This document shows, one piece after another, positions 1 to 9,533 of a DNA stretch of 64,000 nucleotides. Below the pieces are notes generated by a model, which ran no database searches, had not been told where the DNA came from, and saw only the letters and a list, made by a program, of their open reading frames with translations. Within the stretch, counting starts at the first letter, position 1. Each line of letters begins with the position of its first letter. The DNA comes from CAWBRT01 sp963832365. Lineage in GTDB: Bacteria > Acidobacteriota > Terriglobia > Terriglobales > Acidobacteriaceae. Location: positions 196,364-260,363 of the forward strand of contig CAWHUL010000027.1 in assembly GCA_963832365.1 (NCBI GenBank), in the 5' to 3' direction. Both the position numbers and the translations under genes were made by a program.

Positions 1-834
1 GGGCGCGAGCTTCTCCTTCCAGATGCGCAGGCAGAAGTAGAACTGCGCAATCCCGAGCACAACCGCACCAAGAAAGTAGCCGCGCCCGGAAATGCCCATG
101 AGAAACGGAGCAACCGTCACGGGAATCAACGCGAGCCCGTAAACAACAATTGTCTGCGCGGTGGAAACGCCGGAGCGCTCAACTACGGGCAGCATGCGAA
201 TTCCGGCACGTTCATAGTCATCGCGATACAGCAACGCGATCGAGTGGAAGTGCGGAAACTGCCAGAAGAATACGATCGCAAAGAGGACAAATGCCTCCCA
301 TTCGAGGTGGCCGCGAACGGCCGTCCAACCGAGCGCCGGAGGCATCGCGCCGGGAAATGCCCCAACGAAAGTACACAACGGCGTGACCTTTTTGAGCGGC
401 GTGTAGGCGACCAGGTAGACGAAAGAGGTCAGCAGCGTGAGCCCCGCGGTAAGCAGATTGGTCGCAATCGCGAGATAGAGCAGGCCCCCGAAAATCATTG
501 CCAGCGAAATGACCGTCGCATGCTCGACGCTGATGGTTTGTTTGACCAGCGGGCGAATCGCGGTGCGTCGCATCAGGGCATCCATGTCACGTTCGACGAC
601 TTCGTTCATGGCAGCCGTGCCGCCGGAAACCAGGCCGATGCCGAGCAGCGCGTGCAGCAATGTCCAGGAAAGAGAGCTGACGCCCGAGTGCGCGGCGCCA
701 AAATAAAATCCGCACCAAGCCGTCATCACAATCAGCGTGGTGACACGGGCCTTGATCAGCTCGGCATAGTCTCTGGCCAGAGCGGCGACGGCGGTGCCGC
801 GTGGCAGCACCAGGGGTTGGGTGATCGAACTCAT
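1..834 (-). CDS. ctaB: Heme O synthase (protoheme IX farnesyltransferase), 3' end beyond the window
   Basis: Integral membrane prenyltransferase that adds farnesyl to heme b to make heme O, the first step of heme A synthesis for aa3-type oxidases. 278 codons are visible and the usual length is about 300, so roughly the last 20 are missing. The UbiA-superfamily signature is clear: Asn followed by ERDMDALMRRT near residues 76-90, the later YTPLKK segment, and FWQFPHFHSIALLYRDDY with its conserved His residues. Several hydrophobic segments follow. The ATG overlaps the ctaA stop by four bases (ATGA), so the two genes are translationally coupled and should be one operon. Product is confident. Confidence 0.93.
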   Translation of the reverse strand, partial: MSSITQPLVLPRGTAVAALARDYAELIKARVTTLIVMTAWCGFYFGAAHSGVSSLSWTLLHALLGIGLVSGGTAAMNEVVERDMDALMRRTAIRPLVKQTISVEHATVISLAMIFGGLLYLAIATNLLTAGLTLLTSFVYLVAYTPLKKVTPLCTFVGAFPGAMPPALGWTAVRGHLEWEAFVLFAIVFFWQFPHFHSIALLYRDDYERAGIRMLPVVERSGVSTAQTIVVYGLALIPVTVAPFLMGISGRGYFLGAVVLGIAQFYFCLRIWKEKLAP

Positions 835-1766
835 GCGGTGACGGCCTCGCTATTTTTGGTCAACAGCGTCTCCTCCACTACGGTGTGCCTGCGGGCCTGA
901 ATCGCGAGAATGACGGAGGTCGCAAGCAGCAGCGCGCCTACCGCGACGTGAGCGACAGTCGTGAGCACCATGCTCATCGACGCCACTGTCGCACCTTTGC
1001 CCCATTCAACGCGCGTAAGGTATGACCCGAAACCCAGCGAGAGCTGCACAAACAACAGCACCAGCAACGCGACGGCGGGCTGGCGAAGTTGTGGCGTCCG
1101 CGCGTACCGCGACAGCACACATACGCAAGTCCAGAGCAGGATCGCCGTAACCGCAACGGCGCTGACAAGATGTGGCAACAACTTCATTCCCGAGTGACGA
1201 AAGCCCGCGCCCAAAATCAACTGCAAATAAACCGAGCACACGGCCAGCACGCTCAATGTTGTCAACCGCGGGCGATCGCTCTGCGCGATCAGCACCGGCG
1301 CCTCTCTCACCCAGTTGCGCCCGGTGAACAATGCCATGCTGATTGCGATGCAAAAGAAAGTCTGCCCAAGCGCTGCATGAGCGGTTGAAACCGCCGGCGG
1401 AAGGTAAAACAGGACGGTGATTCCGCCCAGAATACCCTGCGCAATCACGGTTGCCAGAGCTGCCCAGCCGAGGGCACGCATCCAGGGGCGGCGATCCACG
1501 CGCTGAGTCCACACCGCCAGCACAATGGTGAGCAGCCCGATGAACTGCGCGATCATGCGGTGTCCGTGTTCGAACTGGACGCCATCCACCATCGGCGGAA
1601 TGCGATAGAGCGAACCGAACGAGGTCGGCCAGTCGGGCACGGAAAGTCCAGCATCGTTGCTGGTTACCGTCGCACCAGCCATGATTAGCAAGAAAGTGCA
1701 GAGCGCAACGAAAATAGCAAACCGATGATGCGCCCCATTAAAAGTTGTGCTTGAGGAGCTTGTCAC
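831..1766 (-). CDS. ctaA: Heme A synthase, COX15/CtaA family
   Basis: Membrane enzyme that oxidises the C8 methyl of heme O to give heme A. About eight hydrophobic helices are visible. Family motifs include TSNDAGLSVPDWPTSFG after helix 1, FEHGHRMIAQ, HAALGQ, RHSGMKLLPH and TVAHVAVGALL, which carry the conserved heme-ligand His residues. The frame stays open to 1874, but the extra 36 residues are unlike the family. I prefer the GTG at 1766 because it begins just before helix 1 and has GGAG about 11 bases upstream. The stop overlaps the ctaB start. The neighbours imply an aerobic respiratory chain with an a-type oxidase. Confidence 0.9.
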   Translation of the reverse strand: MTSSSSTTFNGAHHRFAIFVALCTFLLIMAGATVTSNDAGLSVPDWPTSFGSLYRIPPMVDGVQFEHGHRMIAQFIGLLTIVLAVWTQRVDRRPWMRALGWAALATVIAQGILGGITVLFYLPPAVSTAHAALGQTFFCIAISMALFTGRNWVREAPVLIAQSDRPRLTTLSVLAVCSVYLQLILGAGFRHSGMKLLPHLVSAVAVTAILLWTCVCVLSRYARTPQLRQPAVALLVLLFVQLSLGFGSYLTRVEWGKGATVASMSMVLTTVAHVAVGALLLATSVILAIQARRHTVVEETLLTKNSEAVTA

Positions 1767-2033
1767 AGTTTTCGGTTCTCCGTAGTCCGGGATTACGGCC
1801 TCGAAAGCCCAGTCGCCATCCTCATTCGGCGACGAAATAAACCTGCTACCAGAGCAGATGCCTTTTCCTACCAACTGGTTACATGAAGTGTTGATGGAAT
1901 TTGGGGTATTTCCCGATTTGAATCAGATACAGCGTAGGAGCGGGGACAGGGGGCTATAGCGCGACCGCCGCAAAGTGGTGAATAAGGCATTTATCGACAG
2001 TTACCCTTCTTAGGAAGCCATAACAGCTTGCAC

Positions 2034-2260
2034 TGTCATCCTGAGCGGAGTTCGGCGGGGCCGAACGGAGTCGAAGGACCCCTATCGTCATACCACCCGG
2101 TTTACACGCTCGATGAGCCAAATCTTTTCGCGCCGCGACCAGCCCTTCAGTTGCTCTTCCCGATCGATCGCGGTGCGTGGGGGCGATGTATACGGCGAAG
2201 CGCCGGTTGGTTACGGCCATAGGGATCCCTCGACTTCGCTTCGCTCCGCTCGGGATGACA
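2034..2260. repeat. Inverted pair of dispersed hairpin repeats
   Basis: A unit starting TGTCATCCTGAGCGGAG (2034-2083) faces its inverted partner ending CGCTCGGGATGACA (2221-2260), with about 140 bases between. Related units occur at 12898-12925, 34134-34155 and 35060-35094, so this is a dispersed repeat family. The rest of the gap 1767-2360 shows no gene I can support. Confidence 0.7.
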
Positions 2261-2360
2261 GCAGTAAATGATACTTTGCTATCGCTGTCGATAACAGGCG
2301 CTATCACCACTTACCCGTACGGGAGTTACTTGGCCGTAACTTCAATCATCTGAAACAAAG

Positions 2361-4079
2361 CTACTTCAGCTCCGGAAAATCGTCTTCCCAGTATTCGCCT
2401 TCGCGACGTTCGCCCGATTGACGGGTTTCTTGCTCGACAGCACGCAACTGCACGCGACGGATCTTGCCGGAGATGGTCTTCGGGAGATCGGAGAATTCGA
2501 TTCGCCGCACGCGTTTGTAGGGCCCCAGGCGTTCCCGAATGAAGGCAAACAGCTCTTTCGCCAGCTCCCGCGAGGGCTGTGCGCCGGGAACCAGCGTCAG
2601 GAAAGCCTTGGGGACGTTCCAGCGGATCGGGTCGGGACTTGGGACCACAGCCGCCTCAGCCACGCTCGGGTGTTCGATGAGCGCGCTTTCCAGCTCGAAG
2701 GGGCTGAGCCGGTAATCGGAGCTCTTGAAAACGTCATCGGCGCGTCCAACGTAAGTGAAGTAGCCATCGGCGTCGCGGTGAGCCACGTCGCCCGTGCGAT
2801 AGTAACCACCTTCCATAACCCGCGCCGTGCGCTCAGCGTCGTCCATGTAACCCACCATCAGGCTCAGCGGGCGTGGGTCGAGTTTCACGCTGATCTCGCC
2901 GTCATTAGCTTCGTGGCCTTCGCCATCGAGCAGCACTACCTCATGCCCAGGCGATGGCTTGCCGACGGCTCCGGGCTTGACCGTCTGCCCCGGGAAGTTG
3001 CCCAGCGTGAGCACGTTCTCGGTCTGCCCAAAGCCGTCCCGGATGGTGATACCCCAGGCTGCGCGCACCCTTTCAATGATCTCCGGGTTCAGTGGCTCCC
3101 CCGCGCCGACCAGCGTGCGGAGCTTCATCTTGTAGGCTTTCAGGTCCTCGAGCACCAGCATCCGCCAGACTGTGGGAGGCGCGCACAGCGAGGTCACGCC
3201 GCAGCGCTCCACCTCGCGCAAGGTGTTCCTGGCGTCGAAGCGGCCGTAATTGTGCACAAAAATGGTCGCCCCGGCATTCCACGGCGCAAAAAAGCTGCTC
3301 CAGGCGTGCTTCGCCCATCCGGGCGAGCTGATGTTGAAATGCACGTCGTCCGGTTGTAGGCCGACCCAGTACATCGTGGCCAGATGGCCGACCGGGTAGC
3401 TCTGGTGGGTGTGCAGCACAAGCTTGGGAACCGCCGTGGTGCCCGACGTAAAGTAGAGCAGAAACGGGTCGTCGGCGTTCGTCGGTCCATCGGGCGCGAA
3501 TGCCGCAGGCTCGTTGTAGGCTTCTTCGTAGGCGAGCCACCCGGGCTCCGTGCCTCCGCAGGCGATGCGGGTGTAATTGCCGCCGATCCCGGCGAAGCGG
3601 GAGGCTGCGGAGCCGATGGCGATCACGTGCCGGGCTTTGCCGCGGCCAAGGCGGTCGCGAAGATCAGCCTCGGTCAGCAGCGTCGCCGCCGGAATCAGGA
3701 TGGCGCCCAATTTCATCGCCGCCAACATCACTTCCCAGATGGCCACCACGTTCGGCAGCATCACCACGACGCGATCGCCGCGCCTAACTCCCTGCCAATG
3801 CAGGAAATTTGCCACCTGATTCGATCGCCTCGAGAGTTCGGCGAAACTCAACTTCAGCTCCGCGCCGCTCTCCTCCACGATCCACAGTGCCGGCTTCTGG
3901 TTGTCGCGGGCGTAGTCGTCGAAGTAGTCGAGCGCCCAGTTAAACTGCGTCAGACCGGGCCAACGGAAATCCCGGTAAGCGGTTTCGTAATCTTCGCGGT
4001 GCTTGAAAAGAAAGTCGCGGGCGGCAAGAAAAGCCTTCAGGCTCTCGCCGCGAGTGCTCGGCGTTTGAGGATTTGCCAT
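2361..4079 (-). CDS. Acyl-CoA synthetase, AMP-dependent synthetase/ligase family
   Basis: Activates a carboxylic acid to acyl-AMP and then acyl-CoA. About 572 residues, the normal size. Core motifs occur in order: the phosphate loop YFTSGTTAVPKLVLHTHQS, GWAKHAWSSF, DGFGQTE, YRTGDVAHRDADGYFTYVGR and the C-terminal PKTISGKIRR with the catalytic Lys. The pattern resembles medium-chain or aryl acyl-CoA ligases, but the substrate cannot be read from sequence. The ATG at 4079 has GGGGAGGGG directly upstream, so it is preferred over the in-frame start five codons earlier. It stands alone and is divergent from the MutS-like gene. Confidence 0.9.
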   Translation of the reverse strand: MANPQTPSTRGESLKAFLAARDFLFKHREDYETAYRDFRWPGLTQFNWALDYFDDYARDNQKPALWIVEESGAELKLSFAELSRRSNQVANFLHWQGVRRGDRVVVMLPNVVAIWEVMLAAMKLGAILIPAATLLTEADLRDRLGRGKARHVIAIGSAASRFAGIGGNYTRIACGGTEPGWLAYEEAYNEPAAFAPDGPTNADDPFLLYFTSGTTAVPKLVLHTHQSYPVGHLATMYWVGLQPDDVHFNISSPGWAKHAWSSFFAPWNAGATIFVHNYGRFDARNTLREVERCGVTSLCAPPTVWRMLVLEDLKAYKMKLRTLVGAGEPLNPEIIERVRAAWGITIRDGFGQTENVLTLGNFPGQTVKPGAVGKPSPGHEVVLLDGEGHEANDGEISVKLDPRPLSLMVGYMDDAERTARVMEGGYYRTGDVAHRDADGYFTYVGRADDVFKSSDYRLSPFELESALIEHPSVAEAAVVPSPDPIRWNVPKAFLTLVPGAQPSRELAKELFAFIRERLGPYKRVRRIEFSDLPKTISGKIRRVQLRAVEQETRQSGERREGEYWEDDFPELK

Positions 4080-4170
4080 ATCCCCTCCCCACAAGTTGGC
4101 TCACATTTTAGAGCAGAATGTCACTCTTGCGCTATTCCACGGGGAAAACTCTTTGATAACCTCTTGAATT

Positions 4171-5946
4171 GTGACGCCCAACGAGGAATACGCTCAACGG
4201 CTGAAGGAACGGGAAGCGCGCGCGGCCCGCTACGATGGGTTCCATCTGCGCCTGGGCTACTTCAAACTGCTGCTGGCGGGCGCGGGACTGCTGTTTGCAT
4301 GGCTCGCCTTTGGCCGCGGCGTCATTCCGGCCTGGCCATTCGCAATTGCCGTGGCCCTGTTCGTTGCCGCCGGCATTTACCACTCCCGCCTGCTCCGCAA
4401 CAAATCGCTGGCCGAGCGCAGCGCGCAGTTCTACCGCAAGGGCTTGGCGAGGCTGGAAGATCGCTGGCGCGGCCACGGCTCGCACGGAGAACGCTTCGGA
4501 AACCCGCATCACGTCTACGCCAGTGACTTGGACCTGTTTGGCGCCGGAAGCCTGTTCGAACTGCTTTCCACGGCGCGCACCCGCATGGGGGAACAAACGC
4601 TTGCCCGCTGGCTGCTGTCGCCAGCCGCCACGCCCGAGGTGCTTGGCCGTCAGCAAGCGGTGATCGAACTGCGTGACCGCCTCGATCTGCGTGAAGAAAT
4701 TTTTCTCATAGGCGCCGGGGAGCGCACCGGAGTGCGCTCGCGTAGCTTGCGCCAGTGGGCGGAGTCACGCTGCGATTTCCCGCCGTGGCTTCGAGTTGTC
4801 GCTCCTTTGCTGGCAGCCCTGGTCGCCGCCAGCGCCACGCTCTGGGTCCAAACAGGATTCGCGGCTCCAGCGGTTGCCCTGCTGACCGTTGAGGTGGCGA
4901 TCCTCTTCCGCTATCGGCAACGTGTCGCCCGGATGTTGCACGAGACGGAACACGCCTTTGAGGATCTCGGGCTGCTTTCATCGCTGCTTGCCCGCCTGGA
5001 GCGCGAGCGGTTCGGCTCAGAACGGCTCAAACAGTTGAGCAACGAACTCGAATCGCACAGCATTCCGGGGTCGCGGGCGATCAGGCGGCTGGAAACCGTC
5101 GTCGATTTCATCCATTCCTCCGACAACCTTCTGGTTCGTGTTTTGAACCTGCCGATGCTCTACAGCCTGCAGGTGGCCTTTGCCGCCGAAGCGTGGCGGC
5201 GCGAGCATGGTCAGGCGGTGCGGCGGTGGCTGAAGGCAATTGGCGAAATCGAGGCGCTGCTGTCGCTGGCGAATTACAGCTACGAGCGTCCGGAAGATTC
5301 TTTCCCGCAGTTTGCGACCGAAGGCCCCCGGTTCATGGCGGAGGATTTGGGGCACCCTCTCATCCCCGCCGCGACCTGCGTCAGGAACAGCCTGAGCCTG
5401 GACGCGGAGACGCGCGTGCTGTTCATCAGCGGCTCAAACATGTCCGGCAAAAGCACGCTGCTGCGCGCCGTCGGCATCAATGTTGTGCTCGCCATGGCTG
5501 GGGGTCCGGTGCGCGCCCGGCGGCTGCAACTGGCGGCCGTGCAGGTGGGCGCAAGCATACGAATTAACGACTCGCTACAGGAAGGCAGTTCCCGCTTTCA
5601 GGCCGAGATCACGCGGCTGCGGCAGATATTCGACCTGGCGGCTCATGGGATGCCGGTGCTGTTTCTGCTGGACGAGTTGCTCCAGGGGACCAACTCGAAG
5701 GATCGCCGCATTGGAGCCGAGGGCATTCTGCGTGCGCTGGTGAAGCGCAACGATATTGGCCTGGTAACCACGCACGATCTGGCGCTGACCGAGATTGCGG
5801 ACGCGCTCTCCGGCAAACTAAAAAACGTTCACTTCCAGGAAGAGATCGAGCAAGGCGTGATGCGATTCGATTATCGTCTGCGGCCCGGAATTGTGGAAAA
5901 GAGCAACGGGCTGGAATTGATGCGCATGATGGGGCTGGATGTTTGA
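4171..5946 (+). CDS. Membrane-anchored MutS-like ATPase
   Basis: A 591-residue protein with a GTG start. The C-terminal third is the MutS ATPase domain: Walker A GSNMSGKST near residue 421, the middle segment INDSLQEGSSRFQAEITRL, Walker B FLLDELLQGTNSKDRR near 500, and the H-loop VTTHDLALTEI. The mismatch-binding and connector domains of MutS are absent. Instead there are two hydrophobic hairpins, about residues 31-70 and 208-247, followed by a helical clamp-like stretch. This matches a known group of MutS-related membrane proteins of unknown role, so mismatch repair should not be assumed. It stands alone between a divergent gene and a frameshifted peptidase. Confidence 0.85.
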   Translation: MTPNEEYAQRLKEREARAARYDGFHLRLGYFKLLLAGAGLLFAWLAFGRGVIPAWPFAIAVALFVAAGIYHSRLLRNKSLAERSAQFYRKGLARLEDRWRGHGSHGERFGNPHHVYASDLDLFGAGSLFELLSTARTRMGEQTLARWLLSPAATPEVLGRQQAVIELRDRLDLREEIFLIGAGERTGVRSRSLRQWAESRCDFPPWLRVVAPLLAALVAASATLWVQTGFAAPAVALLTVEVAILFRYRQRVARMLHETEHAFEDLGLLSSLLARLERERFGSERLKQLSNELESHSIPGSRAIRRLETVVDFIHSSDNLLVRVLNLPMLYSLQVAFAAEAWRREHGQAVRRWLKAIGEIEALLSLANYSYERPEDSFPQFATEGPRFMAEDLGHPLIPAATCVRNSLSLDAETRVLFISGSNMSGKSTLLRAVGINVVLAMAGGPVRARRLQLAAVQVGASIRINDSLQEGSSRFQAEITRLRQIFDLAAHGMPVLFLLDELLQGTNSKDRRIGAEGILRALVKRNDIGLVTTHDLALTEIADALSGKLKNVHFQEEIEQGVMRFDYRLRPGIVEKSNGLELMRMMGLDV

Positions 5947-5950
5947 GAGG

Positions 5951-5990
5951 AAAAGCCCCACCCAAGCTTTGCTTGAATGGGGCACCCGGC
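5951..5990. repeat. 40-bp dispersed hairpin repeat, copy 1
   Basis: AAAAGCCCCACCCAAGCTT...TGAATGGGGCACCCGGC. The GCCCCA and TGGGGC arms make an imperfect hairpin. It starts four bases after the stop of the MutS-like gene and recurs at 6054 with one mismatch. Confidence 0.8.
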
Positions 5991-6053
5991 CTATTCACAA
6001 TCGCATGCGCATGCGTTCGCACTGACGGCGATAGCAACTGGCGGTGTCGAACG

Positions 6054-6093
6054 AAAAGCCCCACCCAAGCTTCGCTTGAATGGGGCACCCGGC
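6054..6093. repeat. 40-bp dispersed hairpin repeat, copy 2
   Basis: Same 40 bases as 5951-5990 except one T/C change in the loop, in direct orientation 103 bases later. The pair fills most of the gap before the peptidase gene and may act as terminator or mRNA end. Confidence 0.8.
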
Positions 6094-6189
6094 TTGACTG
6101 CGGTGCTATACTCTCCGGTTTGCACCGATGGGATTTCCAACAAAAAGACAAAACAGATCATCACATCCCGCTGAGAAAGGACACCTGCC

Positions 6190-7564
6190 ATGGCCGCGCC
6201 GGCTCTCACCTTCGCGCAACAGAATCAGCAGAGATTTCTCGATGAGCTCAAAGCCCTGCTCCGCATCCCCAGCGTGAGCACTTTGCCCGAGCATAAACCG
6301 GACATTCAGCGCGCCGCCACGTTCGTGGCCGACGAGCTGAAGCGCATCGGCTTTGAAAACGTCTCTGTGATTGCAACCGCCGGCCACCCACTGGTCTATG
6401 CCGATTGGCTGCACGCCGCCGGAAAGCCCACGGCGCTGGCCTACGCGCACTACGACGTCCAGCCGCCCGATCCGCTGGACGAATGGATCACGCCTCCTTT
6501 CGAGCCCACCGAACGCAACAACAATCTGTATGCGCGCGGAGCGGTGGACGACAAAGGCCAGCTTTGGATGCAGGTGAAGGCCTTCGAGTCTTTGTTCAAG
6601 AGCAATGGCGGCAAATTGCCCATCAACGTGCGGGTGCTCTACGAGGGCGAAGAGGAGGTGGGCGGGGAAGTCGATTGAAAAGTACGTGCAGGAAAACCCG
6701 TCCAAGTTGAAGGCCGATTTCGCGCTCGTCTGCGACACCGAACTCTTCGCGCCCGACTTGCCGACGCTTTGCGTTGGACTGCGCGGCCTGGTTTACACCG
6801 AATTGGAGTGTCAGGGAGCATCCATCGATCTGCATTCCGGGATCTACGGCGGCGCAGCTCCCAATCCGCTGTTTGCGCTCTGCGAAATTATCGCCAAGTT
6901 GAAGGACCAGAACGGGAAAATCCTGATCCCCGGCTTCTATGACACCGTGAAGGCGCCGACCGAAGACGAACTGAAGGCGTGGAAGGCCCTGCCCTTCGAC
7001 GAGGAACACTATCGCAAGACGGAGGTCGGCTCCACGGCGCTCACCGGCGAACCGGGGTACCCGGTGCTCTACCGCACCTGGGCGCGGCCCACTCTCGAAG
7101 TGCATGGCATGCCGGGAGGATTCACCGGAACCGGCGCCAAGACGGTGATTCCCGCGCGTGCCTCGGCAAAGGTTTCCATGCGCCTGGTTCCGGAGCAGGA
7201 TGCCGACGACATCCTTGCCAAGTACACCAAGTTCGTGAACTCGCTTGTGCCCAAAGGCGTCCAGGTGAAGATCAAGGTACACAGCAAAGGTCCGGCGTCG
7301 GTCATTAGTACCGATAATGATTACGTAAGGGCGGCTAACCAGGCGATGCGCGAGGTTTTCAAGAAGGAGACCGTCTACATCCGCTCCGGCGGCTCGGTCC
7401 CGATCGTCGCCCAGTTTCAGAATTACCTCAGGCTGCCGAGCGTAATGATGGGTCTCGGCCTGCCCGACGACAATCTGCACGCGCCAAACGAGAAATTCCA
7501 CATTCCAAACTTTTATCGCGGCATTGAGTCGGTAATTCGCTTTTTCACCATTTTGGGAAAGTAA
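6190..7564 (+). pseudogene. M20-family dipeptidase, interrupted by a frameshift
   Basis: Zinc metallopeptidase of the M20 (ArgE/DapE/CPG2) family, likely a cytosolic dipeptidase. The first part (6190-6678) has the metal-site region AYAHYDVQPPDPLDEW and YARGAVDDKGQ, and ends prematurely at GEEEVGGEVD. The second part continues in the next frame with KSIEKYVQENPSKLKAD and runs to a normal C-terminus with SGGSVPIVAQF and HAPNEKFHIPNF. Removing one G from the GGGG run at 6664-6667 restores GEEEVGGKSIEKY and a 457-residue protein, the usual length. Either a recent mutation or a base-call error; no catalytic residue is missing across the two parts. Confidence 0.85.
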
Positions 7565-7919
7565 TCGAAGCTTATTGAGATTTACAGTTGCGATTTTTTT
7601 TGCGGGGCTTGGCGCCGAAAAGATTCTTGTAAGTTATGCTCCGAAATCGGTCGAGCCGCCGAAAGGCGCTCCCAGAGCGGGTTAGCGGGAGAATGCGCGC
7701 GCGTTGAATGCTTTTTTATTTTGTACTAGAAGGATACTTGCCAAGTAGCTGGATTTGTGATCAAGGAAAATGGCTGCCGCGCGCCTTCGGACAGGCCGCC
7801 GGCGGTTGGCAAAATCGCCTGAAAACCCTTGCCAGGATTGCGTTTTACGGAATTCGAAGCCGGCAGCGTCCGGTCCGCCGCTCAGCCGTTCATCCAGGTT
7901 TTGCGTAAAAGAAGATTCG
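7565..7919. other. Intergenic region without a supportable gene
   Basis: About 350 bases between the M20 peptidase and purC. One short open frame lies here but has no ribosome site or recognisable sequence. Several GC-rich self-complementary segments occur near 7650-7700. I recognise no riboswitch. Confidence 0.5.
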
Positions 7920-7948
7920 TTGACAAAATAGAAATGCTACTTTAAAAA
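7920..7948 (+). promoter_or_regulatory. Candidate sigma-70 promoter of purC
   Basis: A consensus -35 TTGACA at 7920-7925, a 17-base spacer, then TAAAAA at 7943-7948 (four of six -10 matches). The purC GTG follows 25 bases later. Confidence 0.5.
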
Positions 7949-7973
7949 TCTCCGACGAATAAATTTCAAAACT

Positions 7974-8885
7974 GTGAACACTCAAACACCAGAAGTTCTA
8001 CTGCGCACCGCCTTCAGCGACCTCGAGCTTTATGCCAGTGGCAAAGTTCGAGATGTGTATGTCGCCGACAAAGATCATCTCCTGTTCGTAGCGACTGACC
8101 GCCTCTCGGCTTTCGACTACATTCTTGCGACCGGAATTCCGCTGAAAGGCAGGGTTCTGACCCAGCTCTCGCTGTTCTGGTTTGACTTCCTGAAAGACAT
8201 CATTCCAAATCACCTGGTCACGGCGAACGTCGATCAGTATCCCCAGGCGATCCAGAAGTACGCCCCCCAGTTGCGCGGCCGCTCGATGCTGGTCAACAAG
8301 GCCGAAATGTTTCCGGTCGAGTGCGTGGCGCGCGGGTTTGTTTCGGGGTCGGCTTGGAAGGACTATTTGAAAACGGGGATGGTTTCCGGCGTCAAGCTGC
8401 CCGCCGGGTTGCGGGAAAGCGATGCGCTCCCCGAGCCCATCTTTACCCCGGCGACCAAGGCCGCGAGCGGCCATGACGAGAACATCTCTTTCGACGTAAT
8501 GGTAAAGCAGGTGGGCGCCGAGCAAGCCGAGCAACTCCGCGACCTGACCTTGAAGATTTACATGAAGGCCGCAAACTACGCTGCCACCCGGGGCATCATC
8601 ATCGCGGACACCAAGTTTGAATTCGGCCGCACCCCCAAGGGGCTTGTTCTGGCAGACGAAGTAATGACTCCGGACTCGTCGCGCTTCTGGCCGGCCGACA
8701 CCTATGAGCCGGGCAAGGCGCAACAGTCGTACGACAAACAATATGTGCGCGATTACCTGGAATCGATTCGCTGGAACAAGTTGCCGCCGGCGCCCGCTCT
8801 GCCTGCCGACGTCGCGGCGAATACCAGCGCGAAGTACGTGGCGGCATACCGGCAACTGACAGGTCGGGATTTGCCGGTGGACTAG
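7974..8885 (+). CDS. purC: SAICAR synthetase (phosphoribosylaminoimidazole-succinocarboxamide synthase)
   Basis: Joins CAIR and aspartate with ATP to give SAICAR in purine synthesis; cytosolic. 303 residues, close to the yeast-type length. Motifs include YASGKVRDVYVADKDHLLF, TDRLSAFDYIL, ECVARGFVSGSAWKDY, IADTKFEFG and DEVMTPDSSRFW. The start is a GTG, with a consensus -35 element about 50 bases upstream. cvpA follows after 10 bases, so the two should be cotranscribed. cvpA is also linked to purine genes in other bacteria. Confidence 0.95.
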   Translation: MNTQTPEVLLRTAFSDLELYASGKVRDVYVADKDHLLFVATDRLSAFDYILATGIPLKGRVLTQLSLFWFDFLKDIIPNHLVTANVDQYPQAIQKYAPQLRGRSMLVNKAEMFPVECVARGFVSGSAWKDYLKTGMVSGVKLPAGLRESDALPEPIFTPATKAASGHDENISFDVMVKQVGAEQAEQLRDLTLKIYMKAANYAATRGIIIADTKFEFGRTPKGLVLADEVMTPDSSRFWPADTYEPGKAQQSYDKQYVRDYLESIRWNKLPPAPALPADVAANTSAKYVAAYRQLTGRDLPVD

Positions 8886-8895
8886 GGGTGCTTCG

Positions 8896-9453
8896 ATGAC
8901 GGGGCTCGACTGGATCATCGTAGCGATTCTGTTCTTATCGGTACTGCTGGCAACGGCGCAGGGATTTGTCTATGAGCTGTTTTCCCTGGCCGGCACCGTG
9001 ATCGGCTATTTGCTGGCAGCGTGGAATTACAAGCGTTTTGGCGCGTGGCTTTTGCCTTACACCAAGAACGAGTGGATTGCCCAGGGCGTTGCCTTTCTGC
9101 TGATTTTTATTTGCATTGTTTTTCTGGCTGGAGCGATAGGCCGGCTGGCACGATGGGCGGCACACGGCGTAGGGCTCCGATGGTTTGACCGGCTACTCGG
9201 CGCGGCGTTTGGCTTGCTTCGTGGAGCACTGATCGTCATGGTCGTCGTGATGTCCATGGCGGCCTTCGTTCCCGGTTCGCACATGCTAGCCGAATCGAGG
9301 CTGGGATCGTATTTCCTGGTGATGGGCCGGGGCGCCACCCTGGCGGCTCCATCGGAACTGCAAGCCAGGTTCAAGGACGGGTTGCGGTCGCTTAGCGAAA
9401 TTCGCAACGCAGGGACTAAAGAGGGTGCGCCAAAGGATGGCGCTAAAAAATAG
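8896..9453 (+). CDS. cvpA: CvpA-family membrane protein
   Basis: 185 residues with four hydrophobic helices: WIIVAILFLSVLLATAQGF, LAGTVIGYLLAAW, GVAFLLIFICIVFLAGAIG and FGLLRGALIVMVVVMSMAAF. This is the CvpA/colicin V production layout with the typical GhxRG segment before helix four. In other bacteria the family influences envelope integrity and purine-linked phenotypes, but its biochemical function is unknown. It lies 10 bases after purC. The tail after residue 140 is polar. Confidence 0.85.
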   Translation: MTGLDWIIVAILFLSVLLATAQGFVYELFSLAGTVIGYLLAAWNYKRFGAWLLPYTKNEWIAQGVAFLLIFICIVFLAGAIGRLARWAAHGVGLRWFDRLLGAAFGLLRGALIVMVVVMSMAAFVPGSHMLAESRLGSYFLVMGRGATLAAPSELQARFKDGLRSLSEIRNAGTKEGAPKDGAKK

Positions 9454-9533
9454 CAGCCGGATGCAGGCGATTTAACCAACGTTAATAACCGGCGCAGGTA
9501 AAACTGATTGATTTCGGGAAAGTGAGGGGCATC

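Noticed and set aside
244..900. Long open frame antisense to ctaB and ctaA
   Set aside because: Shadow of the conserved genes; GC-rich DNA keeps the antisense frame open.
2418..3359. 313-residue open frame antisense to the acyl-CoA synthetase
   Set aside because: The opposite strand has a full set of family motifs; this is a shadow frame.
7620..7720. Possible riboswitch upstream of purC
   Set aside because: GC-rich stems are present, but I cannot match any known class and the purC promoter lies downstream of it.
7708..7908. 66-residue open frame before purC
   Set aside because: No ribosome site, no family, and it overlaps the probable leader region of purC.
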